From: Jiella pacifica
Lineage (GTDB): Bacteria > Pseudomonadota > Alphaproteobacteria > Rhizobiales > Rhizobiaceae
Direction: 5' to 3'
Length of the DNA: 64,000 nucleotides
Assembly: GCF_010500815.1 (NCBI RefSeq)
Contig: NZ_JAAAMG010000007.1
Location: 62,001 to 126,000, forward strand
Numbering within the stretch: the stretch's first letter is position 1; every line of letters starts with the position of its first letter. A program made the position numbers and the translations under genes. Below, piece after piece: positions 7,731 to 16,658 of this stretch. The notes under the pieces are model-generated. The model worked only from the letters and a program-made list of their open reading frames with translations. It did not search any database and was not told the origin of the DNA.

Positions 7731-8597
7731 ATGGATGGTTCCCCCAGCGATCAGGATCAGGCACCGGCGAGTGTCTCCGAACTGCTCGACCGGCTCGACG
7801 GGCTCGGCGCCACGCTGCCGAAGCGGCTCGGCCAATGCGCCGACTATCTGCGCCACAACATTCACCTCGTCGCGGTCTCGACGGTCGCCGATCTGTCGGC
7901 CGGCGCCGGCGTGCAGCCCTCAGCCTTCATGCGCTTCTGCCAGGCGCTGGGCTTTTCCGGCTTCTCCGAGATGCAGGCGCTGTTTCGGGCCGAATACCGG
8001 GAGCTTCGCCCCGACTATGCCGAGCGCCTCTCGCAGCTGAGGGAGCGCGGCGAAGAGGACCCGGAAGGGCTCGCCGCGAGCTTTGCCGAGGCCGGCCACA
8101 AGTCGCTGGTATCCCTGATGAATGGGCTCGCCAGCGAGAAACTCGGCGCGGCTTGCCGGCTGCTTGCCGCGGCCGGGACGATCCACCTCGTCGGCCTGCG
8201 CCGAGCCTTCGCCATCGTCAGCTACATGGGCTACATGCTGGACAAGATGGAGGTGCCGACGGTCATTCACCGCACCTCCGGGCAGATCGAAAGCGACCAC
8301 GCGATCCGGCCGGGCGACGCACTCTTTGCCGTCAGCTTCACCCCGTTTTCCCAGGAAACGCTGCAGCTTGCCGCCCGAACGGCCGAGCGCGGCATCCCCG
8401 TCGTCGCCCTCAGCGACACCGCCGACTGCCCCTTGCGGGAAGCCGCGAAGGTGCTGCTGATCGCCCGCGAAGTCGATGTCGGCGCCTTCCGGGTGCCGAC
8501 GGCGGCAATGACGCTCGCGACCTCGCTGGCGGTCGCCGTCGGCGGCATGCGCAAAGATCGATTGACAATCCGCTCCAACGGGTCAAAAATGGAATAA
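7731..8597 (+). CDS. iolR: MurR/RpiR-family transcriptional regulator of inositol catabolism
   Basis: This 288-residue protein has an N-terminal RpiR helix-turn-helix domain (about 15-95; ADLSAGAGVQPSAFMRFCQALGF shortened to its core, VQPSAFMRFCQALGFSGFSE) and a C-terminal SIS sugar-phosphate-binding domain (about 125-260; IHLVGLRRAFAIVSYM and DALFAVSFTPFSQE). It most likely represses the divergent iol operons and is released by an inositol-derived sugar phosphate such as 2-deoxy-5-keto-gluconate phosphate. The start follows GGGAGAG. It heads the rightward operon. Its last codons overlap a second predicted operator, which suits separate control of the genes downstream. Confidence 0.9.
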   Translation: MDGSPSDQDQAPASVSELLDRLDGLGATLPKRLGQCADYLRHNIHLVAVSTVADLSAGAGVQPSAFMRFCQALGFSGFSEMQALFRAEYRELRPDYAERLSQLRERGEEDPEGLAASFAEAGHKSLVSLMNGLASEKLGAACRLLAAAGTIHLVGLRRAFAIVSYMGYMLDKMEVPTVIHRTSGQIESDHAIRPGDALFAVSFTPFSQETLQLAARTAERGIPVVALSDTADCPLREAAKVLLIAREVDVGAFRVPTAAMTLATSLAVAVGGMRKDRLTIRSNGSKME

Positions 8598-8605
8598 ATC
8601 TTCCA
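8590..8605. promoter_or_regulatory. Second predicted IolR operator, overlapping the iolR stop codon
   Basis: TGGAATAAATCTTCCA has arms TGGAA and TTCCA separated by six bases, the same geometry as the operator at 7666-7681. It spans the TAA stop of iolR (8595-8597) and lies about 100 bp before ibpA, suggesting a promoter for the transport-catabolic operon that IolR represses. Confidence 0.65.
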
Positions 8606-8707
8606 AACGATCGCCGGGAGGGCGGTCTGGAAGAGGGAGAGGTTCGGCCGCCGCAGACAGCCGCGGCCGCGCAGGCCATCCATTCGACAGCGGGAGGAAA
8701 AACCAAC

Positions 8708-9634
8708 ATGACACTTCTGAAGACGCTCGCCGGCGCCGCCGTGGCGCTCGCCATCGCCGGGCCGGCCATGGCCCAGCAGATCATCGTCGTCACCCACGGC
8801 CAAGCCAACGATCCGTTCTGGTCGGTGGTCAAGAACGGCGTCGAAGAGGCCGCGAAGAACACCGGCGCCACCGTCGACTACCGGGCGCCCGAGACCTTCG
8901 ACATGGTGCAGATGGGCCAGCTCATTGACGCTGCGGTCAATCAGGAGCCGGATGGCCTCGTCGTCTCGATTCCCGATGCCGACGCTCTCGGCCCGTCGAT
9001 CGAGCGCGCCGTTCAGGCGGGCATTCCGGTGATCTCGATGAATTCGGGCTCCGACGTCTCCAAGAAGCTCGGCGCCCTCCTGCATGTCGGTCAGGACGAG
9101 TTCACCGCCGGCAAGACGGCGGGCGAGAAGCTCAAGGAAATGGGCGGCAAGACCGCGCTCTGCGTCAACCAGGAGGTCGGCAACGTCTCGCTCGACCAGC
9201 GCTGCGCCGGCTTCGAGGAAGGCTTCGGCGGCAACGTCGAAGTCGTGCCGACCTCGAACGATCCGACCGAGGTGAAGTCGAAGGTGCAGGCGGCGCTCGA
9301 AGCCAACCAGGACGTCGACACCATCCTCGGCCTCGGCGCGGCCACCGTCGGCGAACCGGCGGTCGAGGCCGTTCAGGCTGTCGGCCGCGGCGACACGGTG
9401 AAGGTCGCTTCCTTCGATCTCTCTGCCGGCTTCCTCAAGGACGTCGCCGATGGCAAGGCGGCCTTCGCCATCGACCAGCAGCAGTTCCTGCAGGGCTATC
9501 TGCCCGTCGCCTTCCTGGCGCTCAACGCGAAATACGGCCTGATGCCGGGCGGCAACGTGCCCTCGGGCCCGAACCTCGTCACCGAGGACAAGGCGTCCCA
9601 GGTCATCGAGCTTTCGTCCAAGGGCATTCGCTGA
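8708..9634 (+). CDS. ibpA: Inositol ABC transporter, periplasmic substrate-binding protein
   Basis: This 308-residue sugar-binding protein has a signal peptide at residues 1-22, cleaved after AMA. The mature domain (IIVVTHGQANDPFWSVVKNGVEEA, here noted for its HGQANDPFW start) is of the RbsB/LacI-like periplasmic type (Peripla_BP_4). Further family signs are DGLVVSIPDADALGPSI and the hinge-region VASFDLSAGFL. It would capture inositol in the periplasm for the IatP-IatA transporter encoded next. GGGAGGAAAAACCAAC precedes the ATG. It lies downstream of iolR and the second operator. Ligand specificity is inferred from the operon. Confidence 0.85.
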   Translation: MTLLKTLAGAAVALAIAGPAMAQQIIVVTHGQANDPFWSVVKNGVEEAAKNTGATVDYRAPETFDMVQMGQLIDAAVNQEPDGLVVSIPDADALGPSIERAVQAGIPVISMNSGSDVSKKLGALLHVGQDEFTAGKTAGEKLKEMGGKTALCVNQEVGNVSLDQRCAGFEEGFGGNVEVVPTSNDPTEVKSKVQAALEANQDVDTILGLGAATVGEPAVEAVQAVGRGDTVKVASFDLSAGFLKDVADGKAAFAIDQQQFLQGYLPVAFLALNAKYGLMPGGNVPSGPNLVTEDKASQVIELSSKGIR

Positions 9635-9665
9635 GCCTGATCCCCACCGGGGTCACTCTCTGAAG

Positions 9666-9692
9666 GGTCGCGGTGTCAGCCGCGCCGCGACC
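9666..9692 (+). terminator. Intra-operon hairpin between ibpA and iatP
   Basis: GGTCGCGG (9666-9673) pairs with CCGCGACC (9685-9692) across an 11-base loop and is followed by TTCTCC. Stem-loops in this place commonly stabilise or partly terminate transcripts so that the binding protein is made in excess of the permease. The weak T tract suggests partial termination or RNA protection rather than a full stop. Confidence 0.45.
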
Positions 9693-9731
9693 TTCTCCGT
9701 GCTCAAGACACTTGTCGAGGATACGAAAACG

Positions 9732-10838
9732 ATGGCCGACGTCTCGGAAGCCGTTCAGGACGAGCGGCTGAAGCAGGAAGGCTTTGCCACAAAGCTGATG
9801 AAGCGGCCGGAGCTCGGTGCGCTCGCCGGCGTCGTCGCCGTGACGATCTTCTTCCTGTTCACCGCCTCGGACACGATGTTCACGCTCTCCGGCGTGATGA
9901 ACTTCATGACCCCGGCGGCCCAGCTCGGCATCCTCGCCATCGGCGCGGCGATGCTGATGATCGGCGGCGAGTTCGACCTGTCGATCGGCTCCATGGTGGC
10001 CTTTTCCGGGCTGATCTTCGGCGCCTTCGTCGTCACTTTCGGCATGCCGCTGGTCATCGCCATCCCCGCGACCTTCGCCATCGCCGCCGCTCTCGGCGCC
10101 CTCAACGGCACGATCGTCCTGAAGACCGGGCTGCCCTCCTTCATCGTCACCCTCGCCTTCTTGTTCATCCTGCGCGGCGCCTCGCTGGTCGGCCTGAAGA
10201 TCGCCACCGGCGGCTCCACCCAGCTGCGCGGCGTCCGCGACGCGGTGGAGAACGATTTCCTGACGCCGGTCTTTTCCGGCGACGCCTTCACCGGCCTGTT
10301 CGCCTGGCTGGCGAAACAGGAAATGATCGACCGGTTTTCCAGTGGCATGCCCAAGGTGCCGGGCATCCCCGTCGAGATTCTCTGGTTCGTCGCCTTCGCG
10401 CTGATCGCCACCTACGTCCTTTTGCGCACGCCCCAGGGCAACTGGATCTTCGCATCGGGCGGCGACGAGAACGCCGCGTCGAATTCCGGCGTCCCCGTCC
10501 GCCGGGTGAAGATCTCGCTCTTCGTCCTGACCGCCTGCTGCGCGACGCTGGTCGCCATCATCACCGTCATCGACGCCGGCTCGACCGATGCGCGGCGCGG
10601 CTTCATGAAGGAATTCGAGGCGATCATCGCTGCGGTCATCGGCGGCTGCCTCCTCACCGGCGGCTACGGCTCGGCGATCGGCGCCTTCTTCGGCGCGATC
10701 ATCTTCGGCATGGTCACCATCGGCCTGACCTACACCACCATCGACCAGGACTGGTTCCAGGTGTTCCTCGGCGCCATGCTGCTCGCCGCCGTCCTGTTCA
10801 ACAACTTCATCCGCAAACGCGTGACGGGAGAGCGCTGA
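9732..10838 (+). CDS. iatP: Inositol ABC transporter permease
   Basis: This RbsC-type inner-membrane permease has 368 residues from the ATG at 9732. That start is preferred over the GTG at 9699 because GAGG lies upstream and the alternative adds only a charged leader. Several hydrophobic spans are visible, including [34 protein letters not shown] (family signature core [11 protein letters not shown]), and C-terminal [17 protein letters not shown]. An insertion-like soluble loop around [15 protein letters not shown] is a normal family feature. It forms the transmembrane channel with IatA and IbpA. The stop is one base before the iatA start. Confidence 0.85.
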   Translation: MADVSEAVQDERLKQEGFATKLMKRPELGALAGVVAVTIFFLFTASDTMFTLSGVMNFMTPAAQLGILAIGAAMLMIGGEFDLSIGSMVAFSGLIFGAFVVTFGMPLVIAIPATFAIAAALGALNGTIVLKTGLPSFIVTLAFLFILRGASLVGLKIATGGSTQLRGVRDAVENDFLTPVFSGDAFTGLFAWLAKQEMIDRFSSGMPKVPGIPVEILWFVAFALIATYVLLRTPQGNWIFASGGDENAASNSGVPVRRVKISLFVLTACCATLVAIITVIDAGSTDARRGFMKEFEAIIAAVIGGCLLTGGYGSAIGAFFGAIIFGMVTIGLTYTTIDQDWFQVFLGAMLLAAVLFNNFIRKRVTGER

Positions 10839-10839
10839 C

Positions 10840-11661
10840 ATGGCCGGCGACACCACCTTCCACCACGGCGCGCCGAAGACCGACGCCCAGCCGATCGTCC
10901 AGATGCGCGACATCGAAAAGCACTTCGGCAACATCATCGCGCTCGCCGGCGTCAGCTTCGACGTGCTGGCCGGCGAATGCCATTGCCTGCTCGGCGACAA
11001 CGGCGCCGGCAAGTCGACCTTCATCAAGACCATGTCCGGCGTCCACAAGCCGACGAAGGGGGAGATCTTTCTGAACGGCAAGCCGATGGACTTCTCCAGC
11101 CCGCGCGACGCCATGGAGGCCGGCATCGCGACCGTCTTCCAGGATCTCGCGATGATCCCGCTGATGTCGGTGACCCGTAATTTCTTCATGGGACGGGAAC
11201 CGACCAAGGGGAAATGGCTGTTCAAGCGCATGGACATCGACAAGGCGAATGCGGCGACGATGGAGGCGATGCGGGAGATGGGCATCAAGCTGCGCTCGCC
11301 CGACCAGGCCGTCGGCACCCTGTCTGGCGGCGAGCGCCAGACGGTCGCCATCGCCCGGGCCGTCTATTTCGGGGCGAAGGTTCTCATCCTCGACGAGCCG
11401 ACCTCGGCCCTCGGCGTGCGCCAGACCTCCAACGTGCTCGCCACCATCGACCGGGTGCGCAAGCAGGGCGTCGGCGTCGTCTTCATCACCCACAACGTTC
11501 GCCATGCCATGGCGGTCGGCGACCGCTTCACCGTGCTCAACCGCGGCAAGACGCTGGGCACGGCCAGGCGCGGCGACATCACCGGCAACGAGCTGCAGGA
11601 CCTGATGGCCGGCGGCCAGGAAATGGCGGCGCTGGAAGGCTCGCTCGGCGGGACGGTGTGA
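10840..11661 (+). CDS. iatA: Inositol ABC transporter ATP-binding protein
   Basis: This 273-residue protein has a single ATPase domain, unlike the double-domain RbsA type. Walker A is GDNGAGKST (52-60), the signature is LSGGERQ, Walker B is [11 protein letters not shown] and the switch histidine is in FITHN. It energises uptake through IatP. Single-domain IatA proteins are usual in rhizobial-type inositol and fructose-type carbohydrate importers. The start is one base after the iatP stop and its TGA overlaps the iolC start by one base (TGATG), so the gene is in the middle of one transcription unit. Confidence 0.88.
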   Translation: MAGDTTFHHGAPKTDAQPIVQMRDIEKHFGNIIALAGVSFDVLAGECHCLLGDNGAGKSTFIKTMSGVHKPTKGEIFLNGKPMDFSSPRDAMEAGIATVFQDLAMIPLMSVTRNFFMGREPTKGKWLFKRMDIDKANAATMEAMREMGIKLRSPDQAVGTLSGGERQTVAIARAVYFGAKVLILDEPTSALGVRQTSNVLATIDRVRKQGVGVVFITHNVRHAMAVGDRFTVLNRGKTLGTARRGDITGNELQDLMAGGQEMAALEGSLGGTV

Positions 11662-13586
11662 TGGAGAAGGATCTCGACCTCATCACCATCGGCCGCTCCT
11701 CCGTCGATCTCTATGGCGGGCAGGTCGGCGGGCGGCTGGAGGACATGCGGTCCTTCGACAAATATGTCGGCGGCTCGCCCACCAACATGGCGACGGGCAC
11801 CGCGCGGCTCGGCCTCAAATCGGCGCTGATCACCCGCGTCGGCGACGAACACATGGGCCGCTTCATGATCGAGGAGCTGCAGCGCGAGGGCGTCGATACG
11901 ACCGGCGTCGTCACCGACAAGGACCGGCTGACCGCCCTCGTCATCCTCGGCATCCGGGGCGACAGCCAGTTTCCGCTGATCTTCTACCGCGAGAACTGCG
12001 CCGACATGGCGCTCTGCGAAGCCGACATCGACGAAGGCTTCATCGCCCGGGCTCGGGCCGTGGTCGCCACCGGCACCCATCTCAGCCATCCCCGAACCGA
12101 GGCCGCCGTGCTCAAGGCGCTGGATCTGGCCCGGAAGCACGGCGCCCGCACCGCCCTCGACATCGACTACCGCCCCAACCTCTGGGGCCTTGCCGGCCAC
12201 GGCGCCGGCGAGGAGCGCTTCATCGCCTCGGAGAAGGTGACTGCCAAGCTGCAGTCGACGCTGCACCTGTTCGACCTCATCGTCGGCACGGAAGAGGAAT
12301 TCCACATCGCGGGCGGCACAACGGACACGATCGCCGCCCTGAGGGCAGTGCGCGCCGTCTCCTCCGCCACCCTCGTCTGCAAGCGCGGCGCGGCGGGCGC
12401 GGTCGCCTTCACCGGCGCCGTCCCGGCAAGTCTCGACGACGGTGAGGCCGGGCCGGGCTTTCCCATCGAGGTGTTCAACGTTCTCGGCGCCGGCGACGGC
12501 TTCATGGCGGGGCTTCTGAAAGGCTGGCTCGACGGCGAGGCCTGGCCCCGCTCGCTGGAATACGCCAATGCCTGCGGCGCCTTCGCCGTCTCGCGCCATG
12601 GCTGCACGCCGGCCTATCCCTCGCTCGCCGAGCTCGAATTCTTCCTGAAGCGCGGGGTCGTCGACAAGGCGCTGCGCAAGGACGCCGAACTCGAACAGAT
12701 CCACTGGTCGACCAACCGCAAGGGCGATTTTTCGACGATGCGGGTTTTCGCCTTCGACCACCGCATGCAGCTGGAGGACCTGCCCGGCGCCACACCGGAC
12801 AAGATCGGCGCCTTCAAGCAGCTTTGCCTCGACGCCGTGCTCGAGGTGCAGAACGGGCGGCCCGGCTACGGCCTCCTCTGCGACGGGCGGCTGGGGCGCC
12901 AGGCGCTCTACCGGGCGGCAGGACGCGGCCTTTGGATCGGCCGTCCCGTCGAATGGCCGGGCTCGCGGCCTCTGATGTTCGAGCCCGAGATCGGCACCGA
13001 TTGCGGCGGGCTGGCCGAATGGCCGGCCGAGCATGTGGTCAAATGCCTGTGCTTCTGCCATCCGGAAGACGCGCCGGAGATGTGGGCCGAGCAGGAGGCG
13101 AGCATCGCGCGGCTGTTCGATGCCTGCCGCCGCAACCGGCTGGAATTCCTGCTGGAGGTGATCCCGTCCAAGGCTGGCCCCGTCGACGACGACACGACGG
13201 CGGAAGTGATCCGCAGATTCTACGACCTCGGCATCTATCCCGACTGGTGGAAGCTGGAGCCGATGGCGAGCGAGACCGCGTGGGAGAACGCCTGTGCTGC
13301 CATCGCCGAGAATGATCCGCATGTCCGCGGCATCGTGATGCTCGGCCTGGATGCTTCGGAAGACGCGCTGAAGGAAAGCTTTGCGGCGGCTGCGCGTTTC
13401 GGCCTGGTGAAGGGGTTCGCCGTCGGCCGGACGATTTTCGGCGAGGCGGCGAGGGCCTATCTCGCAGGCACGCTGTCGGCGGACGACGCGACGGCGATGA
13501 TGGCGGCGAAATACAGCCGGCTCTGTGCGCTCTGGGACGCGGCCCGCGCCGCCGGACAGGAGACGGACGAGGAGACGACGCGATGA
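11661..13586 (+). CDS. iolC: Bifunctional 5-dehydro-2-deoxygluconokinase / DUF2090 aldolase-type protein
   Basis: This 641-residue fusion begins with a PfkB-family kinase (1-~335; GGSPTNMA substrate region and NVLGAGDGFMAG with catalytic D279), which phosphorylates 2-deoxy-5-keto-gluconate. The second half (~350-630; RVFAFDHRMQLED, GLLCDGRLGRQAL, RFYDLGIYPDWWK) is DUF2090, a TIM-barrel aldolase-like domain. Fusions of this type are annotated as kinase plus 5-dehydro-2-deoxyphosphogluconate aldolase. No separate iolJ lies in the window, which fits a fused aldolase. It overlaps iatA by one base and iolD by four, indicating coupled translation. Confidence 0.9.
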   Translation: MEKDLDLITIGRSSVDLYGGQVGGRLEDMRSFDKYVGGSPTNMATGTARLGLKSALITRVGDEHMGRFMIEELQREGVDTTGVVTDKDRLTALVILGIRGDSQFPLIFYRENCADMALCEADIDEGFIARARAVVATGTHLSHPRTEAAVLKALDLARKHGARTALDIDYRPNLWGLAGHGAGEERFIASEKVTAKLQSTLHLFDLIVGTEEEFHIAGGTTDTIAALRAVRAVSSATLVCKRGAAGAVAFTGAVPASLDDGEAGPGFPIEVFNVLGAGDGFMAGLLKGWLDGEAWPRSLEYANACGAFAVSRHGCTPAYPSLAELEFFLKRGVVDKALRKDAELEQIHWSTNRKGDFSTMRVFAFDHRMQLEDLPGATPDKIGAFKQLCLDAVLEVQNGRPGYGLLCDGRLGRQALYRAAGRGLWIGRPVEWPGSRPLMFEPEIGTDCGGLAEWPAEHVVKCLCFCHPEDAPEMWAEQEASIARLFDACRRNRLEFLLEVIPSKAGPVDDDTTAEVIRRFYDLGIYPDWWKLEPMASETAWENACAAIAENDPHVRGIVMLGLDASEDALKESFAAAARFGLVKGFAVGRTIFGEAARAYLAGTLSADDATAMMAAKYSRLCALWDAARAAGQETDEETTR

Positions 13587-15409
13587 CGACGATCAGGCTG
13601 ACCGCCGCCCAGGCGATGATGAAATACCTCGCCGTCCAGATGACCGAGGACGGCGAGCCCTTCCTCGCCGGCGTCTGGGCGATCTTCGGCCATGGCAACG
13701 TCGCCGGCATCGGCGAGGCGCTCTACGCCGAACGGGAGATGATCACCACCTTTCGCGGCCACAACGAACAGACGATGTGCCACGCCGCCATCGCCTATGC
13801 CAAGCAGAGCGGCCGGCGCCGGGCGATGGCCGTCACATCCTCGATCGGCCCCGGCGCGACCAACATGGTGACGGCGGCGGCGCTCGCCCATGTCAACCGC
13901 CTGCCGCTGCTCTTGATCCCCGGCGACGTCTTCGCCAATCGCGGGCCGGATCCCGTCCTCCAGCAGGTCGAGGATTTTTCCGACGGCACCATCTCGGTCA
14001 ACGACTGCTTCAGGCCGGTGAGCCGTTATTTCGACCGCATCATGCGGCCGGAACAGCTTCTGACGGCCCTCCCCCGCGCCTTCCGCACCATGACCGATCC
14101 GGCCGAGTGCGGCCCGGTGTGCCTTGCCTTCTGCCAGGACGTGCAGGCCGAGGCCTATGACTTTCCGGAGAGCTTCTTCGAGCCGAAGGTCTGGCGCATC
14201 CGCCGCCCCTATCCGGACCCGGTCGAACTCGCCGCCGTGGTCAACCTCCTGAGGGCGGCGGAAAAGCCGGTGATCGTCGCCGGCGGCGGCGTCCATTTTT
14301 CCGGCGCGACGGACGCGCTGCAGGCCTTCGCCGAGACCCACCAGATCCCCGTGGTCGAAAGCCAGGCCGGCAAGTCGGCGCTCGCGTGGGATCATCCGAT
14401 GAACCTCGGCCCAGTCGGCGTCACCGGCTCGTCCTCGGCCAACGTCACCTGCGCGGAGGCCGATCTCGTCCTCGGTGTCGGCACGCGCTTCCAGGACTTC
14501 ACCACCGGTTCGTGGAACCTCTTCCGGAACCCCGCGCGAAAGCTCGTCTCGCTCAACGTCGCCGCCTATGACGCGATGAAGCACGGCGCCGAGCCTCTGT
14601 GCTGCGACGCGCAGGTCGGGCTCGAAATGCTCTCCGAGGCGCTCAACGAGACGCGTTTCGCCGGGCCGAGCCCGGCCCTGAAGGCCGACTGGTTCGCCGC
14701 CGTCGACCCGCTGACCGCTGCGCCCGAAGGCAACGAGCTGCCGACCGACCAGCAGGTGATCGGCGCGGTGCAGCGGGCGAGCGGGCCGGATACGGTTGTG
14801 ATGTGCGCGGCGGGCACCATGCCGGGCGAACTCCACAAGCTGTGGAAGGCGCCCCGCCCCGGCGCCTATCACATGGAATACGGCTTTTCCTGCATGGGCT
14901 ACGAGATCGCCGGCGCCATCGGCATCAAGATGGCCGAGCCGGATCGCGACGTCGTCTGCATGATCGGCGACGGCAGCTATATGATGGCCAATTCCGAACT
15001 CGCCACCGCCGTGATGCTTGGGCTGAAGATCACCCTCGTCCTCACCGACAATCGCGGCTTCGGCTGCATCAACCGGCTGCAGATGTCGGCCGGCGGCGAG
15101 GAGTTCAACAACCTCCTCGACCACACCGAACATGCGAACAGGTCGAATATCGACTTCGCCGCCCATGCCGCCTCGATGGGGGCCGCGGCCGTCCACGTCG
15201 CTTCGATCGCCGAGCTGGAAGCGGCGCTGGAACGCGCGAAGCAGGCGGCCGGGCCGTTCGTGGTGGTGATCGATACCGACCCGTATCCGTCGAGCGAGCC
15301 GGGCGGACACTGGTGGGACGTCGCGGTGCCGGAGGTTTCTTCGCGGGACGAGGTGATGGAGGCGCGGGCGGCTTACGAGGCGCAGCTGAAGATTCGCGCC
15401 GGGGGGTGA
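13583..15409 (+). CDS. iolD: 3D-(3,5/4)-trihydroxycyclohexane-1,2-dione hydrolase (TPP-dependent)
   Basis: This 608-residue protein is a thiamine-diphosphate enzyme of the acetolactate-synthase fold. The N-terminal pyrimidine-binding domain has FRGHNEQTMCHAA with catalytic-type E62. The central domain begins around AAEKPVIVAGGGVHFSG. The C-terminal pyrophosphate domain has the Mg2+/TPP motif IGDGSYMMANSEL and DNRGFGCINR. IolD opens the six-membered ring of the trihydroxycyclohexanedione produced by IolE, giving 5-deoxy-glucuronate. Length is normal for the family. The start overlaps the iolC stop by four bases; a 249-bp gap with a repeat element separates it from iolE. Confidence 0.95.
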   Translation: MTTIRLTAAQAMMKYLAVQMTEDGEPFLAGVWAIFGHGNVAGIGEALYAEREMITTFRGHNEQTMCHAAIAYAKQSGRRRAMAVTSSIGPGATNMVTAAALAHVNRLPLLLIPGDVFANRGPDPVLQQVEDFSDGTISVNDCFRPVSRYFDRIMRPEQLLTALPRAFRTMTDPAECGPVCLAFCQDVQAEAYDFPESFFEPKVWRIRRPYPDPVELAAVVNLLRAAEKPVIVAGGGVHFSGATDALQAFAETHQIPVVESQAGKSALAWDHPMNLGPVGVTGSSSANVTCAEADLVLGVGTRFQDFTTGSWNLFRNPARKLVSLNVAAYDAMKHGAEPLCCDAQVGLEMLSEALNETRFAGPSPALKADWFAAVDPLTAAPEGNELPTDQQVIGAVQRASGPDTVVMCAAGTMPGELHKLWKAPRPGAYHMEYGFSCMGYEIAGAIGIKMAEPDRDVVCMIGDGSYMMANSELATAVMLGLKITLVLTDNRGFGCINRLQMSAGGEEFNNLLDHTEHANRSNIDFAAHAASMGAAAVHVASIAELEAALERAKQAAGPFVVVIDTDPYPSSEPGGHWWDVAVPEVSSRDEVMEARAAYEAQLKIRAGG

Positions 15410-15461
15410 GGATGGATCGGTGCTATGCCTCGGCTGGCATGGAAAGGCCGCGCCCTTCGCG

Positions 15462-15575
15462 CCCCCCTCTGCCCTGCCGGGCATCTCCCCCTCGAGGGGG
15501 GAGATCACGCGGCTTGGCCTTCTCAGAACGATCGATCTCCCCCCTTGAGGGGGAGATCCGGCAGGCAGAGGGGGG
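15462..15575. repeat. Rhizobial-type intergenic inverted repeat (RIME-like)
   Basis: A 114-bp element fills part of the iolD-iolE gap. The outer arms pair CCCCCCTCTGCCCTGCCGG (15462 on) with CCGGCAGGCAGAGGGGGG (ending 15575). Inside are two hairpins, each of the CTCCCC-N-GGGGAG type (about 15485-15503 and 15537-15557). Palindromic CTCCCCCTTGAGGGGGAG elements are common between genes in Rhizobiales. It may act as an RNA stem that alters iolE-iolB expression relative to upstream genes. Confidence 0.75.
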
Positions 15576-15658
15576 TACGGCGCGGCGCATAAGACGACGC
15601 TATCCCATCCTCCGCATAACCCGACGCATTCCAACTCTCCCCCGACAGGACGCCCCCA

Positions 15659-16567
15659 ATGATCCGCTTCGGCACCAACCCCATCGCCTGGTCCAACGAC
15701 GACGACCAATCCCTCGGCGCCGACATTCCCCTCGAAACCTGCCTCTCCGAGGCCGGCGCAATCGGCTTCGACGGCATCGAGAACGGCCACAAGATGCCGT
15801 GGGATCCTGCCGCGCTGAAGGCCGCGCTGGAGCCCCACGGCCTCGCCTTCGTCTCCGCCTGGTATTCGCTGAACCTCCTCACCCAGACGGCCGAGGCGGA
15901 GATCGCGCTGATCCAGCCGCATCTCGACCGGCTGAAGGCGATGGGCTGCACGGTCTGCATCGCCTGCGAGACTTCCAATGCCATCCACGGCAACGATGCG
16001 GCGAGCCTTGCGGCCTCCCCCGTTCTGCCGAAGGAGCGCTGGGCCGAATTCGGCGCGAAGGTCGAGGCCGTCGCGAAGCACTGCGAGGCCGAGGGCGTGC
16101 CGCTGGTCTATCACCACCACATGGGAACGGTGGTCGAGACCCCCGCCGAGCTCGACCTGTTCATGGCCAACACCGGCCTGGCGACGCGGCTGCTCTTCGA
16201 CGCCGGACACTTCTATTTCGGCGGCAACGGCGTCGATCCGGCGCCCTATCTCGCCAAGCATATCTCCCGCGTGTCGCATTTCCACGCCAAGAACGTCCGC
16301 CCCGAGGTGATGGCCGAGGTTCGGCGCGATGGCCTGTCATTCCTGGAGGGCGTCCGCCGCGGTGTGTTCACCGTGCCGGGCGACGAAGAGGGCGGCGTCG
16401 ATTTCGGCTCGTGCCTGAAGATCCTCGCCGAGAACGGCTATTCCGGCTGGATCGTCATCGAGGCCGAACAGGACCCGGCGGTCAGAAATCCGATGAAGTA
16501 TCAGTCGCTCGGCCTGAAGACGCTGAAGGCTCTGGCGAAAGAGGCCGGGCTTTCCGAAGCGTCCTGA
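15659..16567 (+). CDS. iolE: Inosose dehydratase (myo-inosose-2 dehydratase)
   Basis: This 302-residue protein is a TIM-barrel metalloenzyme of the AP-endonuclease 2 fold. [14 protein letters not shown] at the start, [16 protein letters not shown] with its metal-site Glu, [14 protein letters not shown] with Asp/His, and [11 protein letters not shown] near the C-terminus are hallmarks of IolE. It dehydrates 2-keto-myo-inositol to the diketone that IolD hydrolyses. It sits 249 bp after iolD, across the inverted repeat, and 91 bp before iolB. The initiation context is ordinary and the first ATG in the conserved frame was chosen. Confidence 0.95.
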   Translation: MIRFGTNPIAWSNDDDQSLGADIPLETCLSEAGAIGFDGIENGHKMPWDPAALKAALEPHGLAFVSAWYSLNLLTQTAEAEIALIQPHLDRLKAMGCTVCIACETSNAIHGNDAASLAASPVLPKERWAEFGAKVEAVAKHCEAEGVPLVYHHHMGTVVETPAELDLFMANTGLATRLLFDAGHFYFGGNGVDPAPYLAKHISRVSHFHAKNVRPEVMAEVRRDGLSFLEGVRRGVFTVPGDEEGGVDFGSCLKILAENGYSGWIVIEAEQDPAVRNPMKYQSLGLKTLKALAKEAGLSEAS

Positions 16568-16658
16568 CCGAGCCGGGGAAGCGGCACCGAGCGGATAACC
16601 GGCATGGCGACCATGCGGCTCCTTCAGGAAGACGATCAATGACGAAAGGAGCGCCGCG

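Noticed and set aside
7652-9634. 660-codon rightward frame joining iolR region to ibpA
   Set aside because: Its first half is out of frame with iolR and unlike any protein; only the ibpA part, with its own signal peptide and ribosome site, is real.
13457-16285. 942-codon leftward frame across iolD and iolE
   Set aside because: Antisense to two certain enzymes and through the inverted repeat; composition is Arg/His/Gly-rich as expected of GC-rich shadow frames.
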